Positions 1 to 6,005 of a stretch of 6,084 nucleotides of DNA are shown here, piece after piece. Source of the stretch: DASRSS01 sp035656335 (lineage in GTDB: Bacteria; Actinomycetota; Actinomycetes; Mycobacteriales; Jatrophihabitantaceae); NCBI GenBank assembly GCA_035656335.1, contig DASRSS010000094.1:1-6084 (forward strand), written 5' to 3'. A model generated the notes under the pieces. That model ran no database searches. It was not told where the DNA came from and was given only the letters and a program-made list of their open reading frames with translations. The translations under genes were made by a program, and so were the position numbers. The stretch's first letter is position 1, and each line of letters starts with the position of its first letter.

Positions 1-147
1 TACCGGGTGATCAGCCGCCGCTACCGGCTGATCACATCCGCGCTGCTGGCCGCGTCCGGGCGTCCGACACTGTGGCGCCAACTCGTCCCGACCGCCGCGC
101 GCGTGCCGTGGCTGTTCGGCGCCGCGGTCGACCAGCTGGCCAGATGA
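1..147 (+). CDS. C-terminal fragment of an unidentified protein, possibly an FAD-dependent oxidoreductase
   Basis: An open frame enters from the left edge and ends at TGA 145-147, giving 48 residues. Third codon positions are almost all G or C, as in the real genes of this window, so I take it as coding. The visible part is rich in Arg, Leu and Ala with a helical pattern and ends in ...FGAAVDQLAR. Tails with a Pro-x-Leu-Phe-x-x-x-Val pattern occur at the end of some actinobacterial FAD-dependent oxidoreductases and geranylgeranyl-reductase-like proteins. That resemblance is from memory and weak, and no catalytic motif lies in the fragment. The gene converges with the response regulator gene, with only 7 bases between the two stop codons and no terminator hairpin that I can see. 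Coding status is fairly likely; the function is a guess. Confidence 0.55.
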   Translation, partial: YRVISRRYRLITSALLAASGRPTLWRQLVPTAARVPWLFGAAVDQLAR

Positions 148-154
148 GCGAGCC

Positions 155-799
155 CTAGGACTCCAGGTAGCGCAGCACCGCGAGCACGCGCCGGTTCTCG
201 GTGTCCGACGGCGGCAGGTCGAGTTTCAGCAGGATGTTCGCGACGTGCTTCTCGACGGCCCGTTCGGTGACCACGAGCTTGCCCGCGATGCCCGCGTTGG
301 ACAGCCCCTCGGCCATCAGCGTCAGCACCTCGTGCTCGCGTGGCGTGAGCGAGGCGAGTGTGTCCGTCTTGCGGCTGGCTCCGAGCAACTGCGCCACCAC
401 CTCCGGATCCAGGGCGGTCCCGCCGCCCGCGACACGGGTCAGTGCCTCGACGAACTCGCGCACGTCCGCGACCCGGTCCTTGAGCAGGTAACCGACGCCG
501 CGGGTCGAGCCGGCGAGCAGTTCGGCCGCGTACCGCGTCTCGACGTACTGCGAGAACACCAGCACGCCGACCTGCGGGTGCGAGTGCCGCAGCGCTATCG
601 CGGCCCGCAGCCCCTCGTCCGTGAACGACGGCGGCATGCGGATGTCCACCACGCAGACGTCCGGGGGATCGTGCTCGACCGCGGCCCGTAGCCCGTCGGC
701 GTCCGGCACGGCCGCGACGACCTCGTGCCCGCGGTCGGTGAGCAGCTGCGCGAGCCCGTCGCGCAGGATCGCGCTGTCCTCGGCGATGGCGACGCGCAT
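155..799 (-). CDS. Two-component response regulator, NarL/FixJ (LuxR-type HTH) family
   Basis: This 214-residue cytoplasmic DNA-binding regulator is presumably phosphorylated by the kinase encoded just upstream. The receiver domain covers about residues 1-120, with the acidic pair Glu7-Asp8, phosphoacceptor Asp52 (in VVDIRMPP), Ser83 and Lys107 all in place. A LuxR-type helix-turn-helix covers about 148-193, starting LTPREHEVL and containing the recognition-helix region TERAVEKHVANI. The length is usual for the family. The frame is open for 127 more codons upstream, but that stretch lies inside the kinase gene. ATG at 799 is chosen because the receiver fold begins there and a perfect AGGAGG stands 10 bases before it. 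The start overlaps the kinase stop by one base (TGATG), so the two are translationally coupled. The target genes cannot be read from the sequence; the divergent reductase gene is a candidate by position only. Confidence 0.95.
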   Translation of the reverse strand: MRVAIAEDSAILRDGLAQLLTDRGHEVVAAVPDADGLRAAVEHDPPDVCVVDIRMPPSFTDEGLRAAIALRHSHPQVGVLVFSQYVETRYAAELLAGSTRGVGYLLKDRVADVREFVEALTRVAGGGTALDPEVVAQLLGASRKTDTLASLTPREHEVLTLMAEGLSNAGIAGKLVVTERAVEKHVANILLKLDLPPSDTENRRVLAVLRYLES

Positions 800-2139
800 C
801 AGTGTTGGCCCTCCTGCAGGGAGTTTCGCGGCGAGTCGCCCTGCAACGGGGCCAACGGTAGGTCCACGGTCACGGTCGTGGGGCCGCCCGCGGGGCTGTC
901 CACCGTGAGCCGCCCGTCGACCGTCCGCACCCGGTCGGTCAGCCCGCTCAGGCCGGTGCCGCCGCCCAGCTGCGCGCCACCCCGTCCGTCGTCGAACACC
1001 GACAGCCGCAGCCGGCTCCCTGTCGTCGTGGCATCGAGGACGGCCCGCCGCGCGCCGCTGTGCTTCGCCACGTTCGTGATCAGCTCGGCCGCGCAGAAGT
1101 AGGCGATCGTCTCGATGGACGGACTCGGCCGCACGCTCAACCGCGTGCGCAGCTCGACGGGCACGGCGCTGTGCGCGCACAGCGTGGCGAGGGCCGCGTC
1201 CAGCCCGGCGTCCAGCACGGGCGGATGGATGCCGCGGGCCAGGTCGCGCACCTCGGCGATCGCGTCCTTCGCGGTCGTGTGCGCGCGCTCGAGCAGGGCC
1301 GCAGCCTCGGACGGATCACCGCCCTCGGCCAGCTTCTCCTTTGCCAGCCCCACGTTCATGGCGAGCGCGACCAGCCGCGCCTGCGTGCCGTCGTGCAGGT
1401 CGCGCTCGATGCGCCGCAGCGTCGCCGCGGAGTCGTCGACGGCCTGGGCGCGCGTCTGCTCCAGCTCCTCGACGCGCGAGCTCGTCCAGGACGGGCCGAG
1501 CAGCGCGCGCATCGTGATCCGGTCGATCGCCAGCACGCCGCGCACGATCCACGGCGCGAGGAAGATGATCACCAGACCGGCCAGCGCGGTCAGCAGGATC
1601 GCGGGCGTCGTCTCGATGTAGTGCTCGTTCCAGAGCGCCGCCGCGTGGTGGCAGACGTGCGTGCGCGGGTCGGTGTTGCACGGCAGCCAGCGGTACCAAA
1701 TGCCGTACGTCAGGGCGCCGATGCCGTAGCTGACGAAGAACGCCGCCGCGACCGATGAGGCGATGCCCAGCGGCAGCTGCAGTGCCAGGTACAGCCGGGC
1801 GCGCCACGCCGTCCCGTCCCGCAGGCACGAGCTGAGCCAGCCGAGCAGGCCGGGCTTCGCGCGAAACGGCGGCGGCGCCGGGACGTCCCAGCCGAGCAGC
1901 CGGTTCGCGCCGGCCCGCCACCGCTGGCCCAGGTAGCGGCTGAGCAGGCCGGTACCGGCCAGCAGCGGCAGCCCGACGAACGTGATCATCAGTCCGCCGC
2001 TGAACGTCAGCGTGGTCACCGTAAGCGAGAACCCGAAGACGCCCATCGGCAGCAGGATGATCGCGTAGAGCAACTCGGCCCAGGCCTGTCGCGTGAGCAG
2101 CGCGGTGAAGAAGGTGCGGACGGGTCGGCGGTCGGTCAT
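799..2139 (-). CDS. Membrane sensor histidine kinase (HisKA_3 type with N-terminal 'putative sensor' domain)
   Basis: This 446-residue kinase is the partner of the downstream regulator. The N-terminal half looks like the actinobacterial 'Putative sensor' domain (PF13796, by memory). Hydrophobic segments lie at about 20-43, 48-67, 115-148 and 178-199. A cytoplasmic loop falls at 70-113 and an outer loop at about 150-177, the latter with Cys154, His162, Cys163, His164 and His165. After a short coiled stretch (about 221-240) comes the HisKA_3 dimerisation domain with the phosphoacceptor His249 in ERDLHDGTQ. The ATPase domain has Asn356 (ITNVAKHS), an Asp383-Asp384-Gly box (VFDDGRGG) and a GTGLSGL box at 394-400. 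All expected catalytic residues are present. ATG at 2139 is chosen because the sensor family starts near this point. The frame is open for 70 more codons to 2349, and a GTG at 2178 is an alternative. No strong Shine-Dalgarno precedes 2139. The signal sensed is unknown. Confidence 0.93.
   Translation of the reverse strand: MTDRRPVRTFFTALLTRQAWAELLYAIILLPMGVFGFSLTVTTLTFSGGLMITFVGLPLLAGTGLLSRYLGQRWRAGANRLLGWDVPAPPPFRAKPGLLGWLSSCLRDGTAWRARLYLALQLPLGIASSVAAAFFVSYGIGALTYGIWYRWLPCNTDPRTHVCHHAAALWNEHYIETTPAILLTALAGLVIIFLAPWIVRGVLAIDRITMRALLGPSWTSSRVEELEQTRAQAVDDSAATLRRIERDLHDGTQARLVALAMNVGLAKEKLAEGGDPSEAAALLERAHTTAKDAIAEVRDLARGIHPPVLDAGLDAALATLCAHSAVPVELRTRLSVRPSPSIETIAYFCAAELITNVAKHSGARRAVLDATTTGSRLRLSVFDDGRGGAQLGGGTGLSGLTDRVRTVDGRLTVDSPAGGPTTVTVDLPLAPLQGDSPRNSLQEGQH
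810..815 (-). promoter_or_regulatory. Shine-Dalgarno site of the response regulator gene
   Basis: On the minus strand this reads AGGAGG, a full match to the anti-Shine-Dalgarno core, with a 10-base spacer to the ATG at 799. It lies inside the 3' end of the kinase gene and fixes the regulator start against the much longer open frame. Confidence 0.8.
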
Positions 2140-2230
2140 CGCGGGTTCAGCCTGCCAGACGTCGGACGTGTCGATCACCCGTCCAGCATCGCCGCCGGCG
2201 ACGGGTGTGACGATGGCGTGAACCCCCGAA

Positions 2231-2291
2231 CCGGTGGTGGTGCTAGCCCCACCAGGTTGCCTTCGTCGCAGTCCGTCTCCTCCGGTGGTGG
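2231..2291. repeat. Pair of 10-bp direct repeats, CCGGTGGTGG
   Basis: The decamer CCGGTGGTGG occurs exactly at 2231-2240 and again at 2282-2291. The start-to-start distance is 51 bp, close to five helical turns. Both copies lie in the divergent promoter region. They could be binding sites for one regulator on the same DNA face, but a short GGTGG-rich repeat can also arise by chance in DNA of this composition. Confidence 0.4.
2235..2254. repeat. Imperfect 20-bp palindrome centred on CTAG
   Basis: The sequence TGGTGGTGCTAGCCCCACCA pairs with itself at 9 of 10 positions per arm; the only mismatch is 2241 with 2248. The left arm overlaps the first copy of the direct repeat. It has the size and symmetry of an operator for a dimeric DNA-binding protein. 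It has no loop and no T tract, so a terminator is unlikely. Confidence 0.45.
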
Positions 2292-2337
2292 AACGCGCAA
2301 CGGTGCTGGACACTGCTCCTATCGCAATCGGACGGGT

Positions 2338-2342
2338 AGGGG
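2338..2342 (+). promoter_or_regulatory. Ribosome binding site of the acyl-CoA reductase gene
   Basis: AGGGG lies 6 bases before ATG 2349. The match is moderate but the spacing is good. It supports this start, which is also where the Rossmann fold begins. It contrasts with nadD and rsfS downstream, which have no such site. Confidence 0.55.
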
Positions 2343-2348
2343 TCTGCA

Positions 2349-4367
2349 ATGGCGTACTTCGTGACGGGCGCGACCGGCTTCATCGGACGGTTCCTGCTGG
2401 TCGAGCTGCTCAAGCGCGAGGGCACGATCTACGCGCTGTGCCGCGCGAGCTCGCTGGACAAGCTCGAAGAGCTGCGCGAGCGGCTCGGTGACACCGAAGG
2501 ACGGATCGTCCCGGTCATCGGCGACCTCGGCCGCGAACGGCTCGGCGTCAACCCCGACGACATCGAGCGGCTGACCGGCCAGATCGAGCACTTCTTCCAC
2601 CTGGCCGCGATCTACGACCTCACCGCGGACGCCGACAGCCAGCGCGTCGCGAACGTCGAGGGCACCCGGCACGCCGTGCACCTGGCCGAGGCGATCAACG
2701 CCGGCCACTTCCACCAGGTCAGCTCGATCGCGGCCGCGGGGCTGTACCGCGGCACGTTCACCGAGGACATGTTCGACGAGGCCGAGGACGTCGCGCACAA
2801 CCCGTACTACCTGACCAAGCACGAGGCCGAGGCCGTCGTCCGCAACGAGTGCGACGTGCCGTGGCGGGTGTACCGGCCCGGCGCGGTCGTGGGCCACAGC
2901 GAGACCGGCGAGATCGACAAGATCGACGGCCCGTACTACTTCTTCCGCGCGATCCAGCGGTTGCGCGGCACGCTGCCGTCCTGGCTGCGGGGGATCGGCA
3001 TCGACGGCGGCGAGATCAACCTGGTCCCAGTCGACTACGTGGCCAAGGCCATGGACTACCTCGCGCATCAGCCCGGACTCGACGGCCGCGCCTTCCACCT
3101 GACCGACCCGGAGCCGCTCACGGTCGCGGGGCTGATCAAGGTGCTGACCAAGGCCGCGCACGCTCCCGGTCCGGTCGTCAACATCGACCCGCGGGCCCTG
3201 GACGCGCTGCCCGCCCGCGTCGCGTCCACGATCGCCGGGCTGCCCGGTGCGCGCCAGGTGACCGACCTCGTCCTCGCCGAGCTGGGCATCCCGCGCGAGA
3301 TGTTCGCGTACCTGACCTACCCGACCCACTTCGACTCGACCCGCACGCAGGCCGCGCTGCTCGGTTCGGGGATCGCGGTGCCGCCGTTGGCGACGTACGC
3401 GCAGACGCTCTGGGAGTACTGGGAGCGGACGTACAGCCCTGACCGGCGCAAGGACCGCGCCCTGTCCCGCGCGATCCGCGGCAAGACCGTGATGATCACT
3501 GGGGCGTCGTCGGGCATCGGCCGCGCCACCGCCCTGCGCGTCGGCGCCGCCGGCGGGACGGTGATTCTGGTCGCGCGCGGTGTGGAGAAGCTGGAGCAGA
3601 CCAAGCAGGAGATCGAGGACCTCGGCGGCGTCGCGTACGTGCACCGCGCCGACCTGTCGGACATGCACGACATCGAGCGGATGGCCAAGGAGGTGCTGGC
3701 CGAGCACGGCCGCGTCGACGTCCTGGTGAACAACGCGGGCCGCTCGATCCGCCGCTCGATCGCCCTGTCGTACGACCGGTTCCACGACTTCGAGCGCACC
3801 ATGCAGCTGAACTACTTCGGCGCGGTGCGGCTGATCCTCACCCTGCTGCCGGTCATGCGCCAGCCCAGCCCGGACGGCCGCAAGGGCGGCCACATCATCA
3901 ACATCAGCTCGATCGGCGTGCAGACGAACACGCCGCGCTTCTCGGCGTACGTCGCGTCGAAGGCGGCGCTGGACGCGTTCAGCCGGTGCATCGCGTCCGA
4001 GGTGATCGACGACGGCGTGCACCTGACCACGATCCACATGCCGCTGGTGCGCACCCCGATGATCGCGCCCACCAAGATGTACGACCGCTTCCCGACGATG
4101 ACGCCCGCGGAAGCCGCCGACATGATCTGCAAGGCGATGATCCGCAAGCCCAAGAAGGTCGGCACGCCACTCGGCAACGCCGGCGAGTTGCTGTACCAGG
4201 TCGCGCCGCGCGGCGTGGACGTGATCCTCAACGCCGGCTACAAGATCTTCCCCGACTCGCACGCGGCCCGCGCCGGTGTCGAGAAGGGCCAGCAGCCCAA
4301 GGGCGAGGAGGAACCGTCCAGCGAGAGCGTGGCGTTCGCCCACATCCTGCGCGGGGTTCACTGGTAA
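2349..4367 (+). CDS. Two-domain fatty acyl-CoA reductase, probably alcohol-forming (FAR / AcrA1-like)
   Basis: This 672-residue protein fuses two short-chain dehydrogenase domains. The N-terminal extended SDR (about 1-360) has the nucleotide loop GATGFIG (7-13), Ser125-Ser126 and Tyr153-x3-Lys157. It resembles the NAD_binding_4 / thioester-reductase type, which reduces a fatty acyl thioester. The C-terminal classical SDR (about 378-640) has TGASSGIG (384-391), NNAG (461-464), Asn488, Ser521 and Tyr534-x3-Lys538. Order, length and many local strings (GHSETGEIDK, NNAGRSIRRS, FERTMQLNYFG, the VAFAHILRG end) match my memory of Marinobacter FAR (about 660 residues), which converts acyl-CoA via aldehyde to alcohol with NADPH. 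Mycobacterial AcrA1 has the same plan. No membrane segment or signal peptide is seen; residues about 640-660 are a charged, probably disordered linker. Likely products are fatty alcohols, for example for wax esters. Aldehyde as the end product is the main alternative. The start has an AGGGG site; nadD follows after 10 bases. Confidence 0.88.
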   Translation: MAYFVTGATGFIGRFLLVELLKREGTIYALCRASSLDKLEELRERLGDTEGRIVPVIGDLGRERLGVNPDDIERLTGQIEHFFHLAAIYDLTADADSQRVANVEGTRHAVHLAEAINAGHFHQVSSIAAAGLYRGTFTEDMFDEAEDVAHNPYYLTKHEAEAVVRNECDVPWRVYRPGAVVGHSETGEIDKIDGPYYFFRAIQRLRGTLPSWLRGIGIDGGEINLVPVDYVAKAMDYLAHQPGLDGRAFHLTDPEPLTVAGLIKVLTKAAHAPGPVVNIDPRALDALPARVASTIAGLPGARQVTDLVLAELGIPREMFAYLTYPTHFDSTRTQAALLGSGIAVPPLATYAQTLWEYWERTYSPDRRKDRALSRAIRGKTVMITGASSGIGRATALRVGAAGGTVILVARGVEKLEQTKQEIEDLGGVAYVHRADLSDMHDIERMAKEVLAEHGRVDVLVNNAGRSIRRSIALSYDRFHDFERTMQLNYFGAVRLILTLLPVMRQPSPDGRKGGHIINISSIGVQTNTPRFSAYVASKAALDAFSRCIASEVIDDGVHLTTIHMPLVRTPMIAPTKMYDRFPTMTPAEAADMICKAMIRKPKKVGTPLGNAGELLYQVAPRGVDVILNAGYKIFPDSHAARAGVEKGQQPKGEEEPSSESVAFAHILRGVHW

Positions 4368-4370
4368 TTT
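4365..4370 (+). promoter_or_regulatory. Candidate -10 element for leaderless nadD transcript
   Basis: TAATTT fits the actinobacterial -10 pattern TANNNT and is followed by 7 bases and then the nadD ATG at 4378. Transcription would therefore start at or next to the A of the start codon. Its first three bases are the TAA stop codon of the reductase gene. It is an unusually AT-rich spot, and there is no Shine-Dalgarno before nadD. I see no clear -35 box. Confidence 0.5.
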
Positions 4371-4377
4371 TCCCGCC

Positions 4378-4965
4378 ATGACGCAGCGGGTCGGGATCAT
4401 GGGCGGCACGTTCGACCCGATCCACCACGGGCACCTGGTGGCCGCGAGCGAGGTCGCTGCACTGTTCGACCTGGACGAGGTGGTGTTCGTCCCGACGGGC
4501 GCGCCGTGGCAGAAGGCGGACCGCAAGGTCAGCCCGGCCGAGCACCGCTACCTGATGGCGGTGATCGCGACCGCGTCCAACCCGAGGTTCTGGGTCAGCC
4601 GCGTCGACATCGACCGCGCCGGGCCGACGTACACCGTCGACACGATCGCGGACATCGAGCAGCAGCGCCCGGGCGCGGAACTGTTCTTCATCACCGGTGC
4701 CGACGCGCTCGCCCAGATCCTGTCCTGGAAGGACGGCGACAAGGCGCTGCGGATGGCCCACTTCGTCGGCGTGAACCGTCCCGGCTACGAGCTGACCGAC
4801 GAGCACCTGCCGTCGGATTCGGTCACCCTGCTGGACGTTCCCGCGATGGCGATCTCGTCCAGCGACTGCCGCGACCGGGTCCGCGCGGGCCAGCCGGTCT
4901 GGTACCTCGTGCCGGACGGAGTGGTGCAGTACATCAACAAGCACAAGCTCTATCTGGATGCGTAA
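4378..4965 (+). CDS. nadD: Nicotinate-nucleotide adenylyltransferase
   Basis: NadD adenylates nicotinate mononucleotide with ATP to give deamido-NAD, a shared step of de novo and salvage NAD synthesis in the cytoplasm. The 195-residue product has the nucleotidyltransferase signature GGTFDPIHHGH (residues 9-19, HxGH at 16-19), the GADA segment at 107-110 with Trp117 after it, and the C-terminal ISSSDCR motif (159-165). Length and motif spacing are normal. From memory it aligns nearly end to end with M. tuberculosis NadD (VAASEV, FDLDEVVFVP, EHRYLM, ATASNPRF, WYL.PDGVVQY). The frame is open 34 codons further upstream, into the reductase gene, but ATG 4378 fits the family start. There is no Shine-Dalgarno; a TAATTT element 7 bases upstream suggests a leaderless mRNA. 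rsfS begins 15 bases after its stop, a linkage common in bacteria. Confidence 0.97.
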   Translation: MTQRVGIMGGTFDPIHHGHLVAASEVAALFDLDEVVFVPTGAPWQKADRKVSPAEHRYLMAVIATASNPRFWVSRVDIDRAGPTYTVDTIADIEQQRPGAELFFITGADALAQILSWKDGDKALRMAHFVGVNRPGYELTDEHLPSDSVTLLDVPAMAISSSDCRDRVRAGQPVWYLVPDGVVQYINKHKLYLDA

Positions 4966-4966
4966 G

Positions 4967-4972
4967 TAGACT
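4967..4972 (+). promoter_or_regulatory. Candidate -10 element for leaderless rsfS transcript
   Basis: TAGACT matches TANNNT and lies 8 bases before ATG 4981, in the 15-base gap between nadD and rsfS. The leader (CTCGCAGCAA before the ATG) contains no purine-rich Shine-Dalgarno. The geometry is the same as before nadD. No good -35 is apparent within the nadD 3' end. Confidence 0.5.
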
Positions 4973-4980
4973 CGCAGCAA

Positions 4981-5337
4981 ATGACTGCTACCGAACAGGC
5001 CACCGAGCTGGCCCAGGTCGCGGCGCGTGCTGCCAGCGACAAGCTCGCCACCGACATCGTCCTCATCGACGTCAGCGAACGACTCGCCATCACGGACGTG
5101 TTCGTGATCGCCACCGGCAACAACGAACGGCAGGTCGAGGCGATCGTCGACGAGGTCGAGGAGAAGCTGCGCCAGGCCGGTGTGAAGCCGGTGCGCCGCG
5201 AGGGCCGCCGCGACGGGCGCTGGGTACTGCTCGACTACGCCGACATCGTCGTCCACGTGCAGCACGCGGAGGAACGGGTGTTCTACGCCCTCGAACGTCT
5301 CTGGAAGGACTGTCCGTTCATCCCGGTCGAGGCCTGA
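4981..5337 (+). CDS. rsfS: Ribosomal silencing factor RsfS
   Basis: RsfS (the DUF143/Iojap family, PF02410) binds ribosomal protein uL14 on the large subunit and blocks joining with the small subunit, lowering translation when nutrients are scarce. The 118-residue protein spans the whole family domain. It has the ITDVFVIATGNNERQV segment (37-52), an amphipathic helix with AIVDEVEEKL (54-63) and the hallmark WVLLDYADIVVHV (81-93). These are followed by EERVFYALERLW (97-108), where the usual C-terminal Leu/Glu-rich helix lies. Length is typical and nothing is missing. It follows nadD closely and its TGA overlaps the next ATG by one base. The start lacks a Shine-Dalgarno but has a TAGACT hexamer 8 bases upstream, so translation may be leaderless. 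Function rests on family identity, which is clear here. Confidence 0.96.
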   Translation: MTATEQATELAQVAARAASDKLATDIVLIDVSERLAITDVFVIATGNNERQVEAIVDEVEEKLRQAGVKPVRREGRRDGRWVLLDYADIVVHVQHAEERVFYALERLWKDCPFIPVEA

Positions 5338-5996
5338 TGCGCGTCCTCCTGCTGCGGCACGGCCGGACCGCGTGGAACGCCGAGCGCCGTTACCAGGGCC
5401 AGGCCGACCCGCCGCTGGACGAGGTCGGCCGCCGCCAGGCCGTCGAGGTCGCCGGGCTGGTCGCCGCGCTCGAACCGCAGTTGCTGGTCAGCTCGGACGC
5501 GTTGCGCGCGCGGCAGACGGCCGAGCCGATCGGCGTCGTGACCGGGCTCGAGGTGCGCGTCGACGCCCGGCTGCGTGAACGCTCGCTGGGTCACTGGGAG
5601 GGCTTGACCCGCGACGAGGTCGCCGAGCGGTACCCGGACGAGTTCGCCGACTGGCTCGCCGGCCGGGACGTCAGCCGACGCGGCGGCGAGTCCCGCGACG
5701 AGGTCGCGACGCGGGCGCTGGCCGCGTTCGCCGAACTGCCGGACGTCGAGACCGCCGTGCTCGTCACGCACAGCGCGACGGCGATGGCGCTGTGCAACGC
5801 GCTGATCGGCATCGACCAGGCGGTGCACGTGCTGGGGCCGCTGGCCAACTGCCACTGGTCGGAGCTGACCGCCGCGCCCGCCGGCTCGAGCGCGCGGTGG
5901 CGGCTGCGCGCGCACAACATCGGCGCGCCCGGGATCGTCGCGCCGCTGCCCGTCCCGCTCGGCCAGGCCGACGACGCCCCGGACGCCGACGCCTGA
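5337..5996 (+). CDS. Histidine phosphatase superfamily enzyme, probable glucosyl-3-phosphoglycerate phosphatase (GpgP-like)
   Basis: This 219-residue cytoplasmic phosphatase belongs to the phosphoglycerate-mutase-like superfamily. The catalytic RHG triplet is Arg7-His8-Gly9. It is followed by Asn14 and the GQAD loop (21-24), Arg59 in SSDALRARQTAE, Glu81 in LRERSLGHWEGL, the GGES segment (116-119) and the second histidine His145 in VTHSAT. The active site looks complete. M. tuberculosis Rv2419c (GpgP) sits in the same place after nadD and the rsfS homologue and shares, from memory, RYQGQAD-like, LRE..LG.W.GLT and GGES features. GpgP removes phosphate from glucosyl-3-phosphoglycerate to give glucosylglycerate, a precursor of methylglucose lipopolysaccharide. 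Superfamily membership is certain; substrate is inferred from position and similarity, and another phosphate ester is possible. The start overlaps the rsfS stop (TGATG) with only a short GAGG 4 bases before it. The last 20 residues or so form an Ala/Asp/Pro-rich tail. Confidence 0.9.
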   Translation: MRVLLLRHGRTAWNAERRYQGQADPPLDEVGRRQAVEVAGLVAALEPQLLVSSDALRARQTAEPIGVVTGLEVRVDARLRERSLGHWEGLTRDEVAERYPDEFADWLAGRDVSRRGGESRDEVATRALAAFAELPDVETAVLVTHSATAMALCNALIGIDQAVHVLGPLANCHWSELTAAPAGSSARWRLRAHNIGAPGIVAPLPVPLGQADDAPDADA

Positions 5997-6005
5997 TCGC
6001 GCCGG

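Larger units (their letters stand above)
2140..2348. promoter_or_regulatory. Divergent intergenic region between the kinase operon and the acyl-CoA reductase gene
   Basis: This 209-bp stretch must hold the promoters of both the leftward kinase-regulator operon and the rightward reductase gene. I could not assign convincing -35/-10 pairs for either. A TGGACA hexamer at 2307-2312 resembles a -35 box, but no good -10 follows at normal spacing. The region contains an imperfect palindrome at 2235-2254 and a direct repeat of CCGGTGGTGG. Open frames crossing it (an N-terminal extension of the kinase and a short plus-strand frame) show no family signature. If the kinase really starts at GTG 2178 the region shrinks by 39 bp. 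Confidence 0.6.

Noticed and set aside
148..154. Terminator between the convergent genes at the left edge
   Set aside because: The gap is only 7 bases and no hairpin with a T tract was found around it.
613..647. Apparent small insertion after the phosphoacceptor Asp in the regulator (MPPSFTDEGLRA)
   Set aside because: From memory this MPP...TDEG segment is usual in this actinobacterial NarL-type subgroup, so it is not a special feature.
800..1180. A longer response regulator starting inside the kinase gene
   Set aside because: The added 127 residues are an out-of-frame reading of the kinase ATPase domain, and a perfect AGGAGG favours the start at 799.
2140..2349. A 70-residue N-terminal extension of the kinase to 2349
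   Set aside because: The extension has no hydrophobic or domain character, would overlap the reductase start, and precedes the usual family start.
2319..4526. A 735-codon open frame on the minus strand across the reductase gene
   Set aside because: It is antisense to a gene with two complete SDR active sites. Its translation is Arg/Asp/Val/Gly/His-rich low-complexity sequence typical of the shadow frame in GC-rich DNA.
4228..5265. A 345-codon minus-strand open frame across nadD and rsfS
   Set aside because: It is a shadow of two well-recognised genes and shows no family motif.
4506..5336. A 277-codon N-terminal extension of the phosphatase frame through nadD and rsfS
   Set aside because: The superfamily fold starts at MRVLLLRHG (5337). 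The extension is Arg/Pro-rich out-of-frame sequence of nadD and rsfS.
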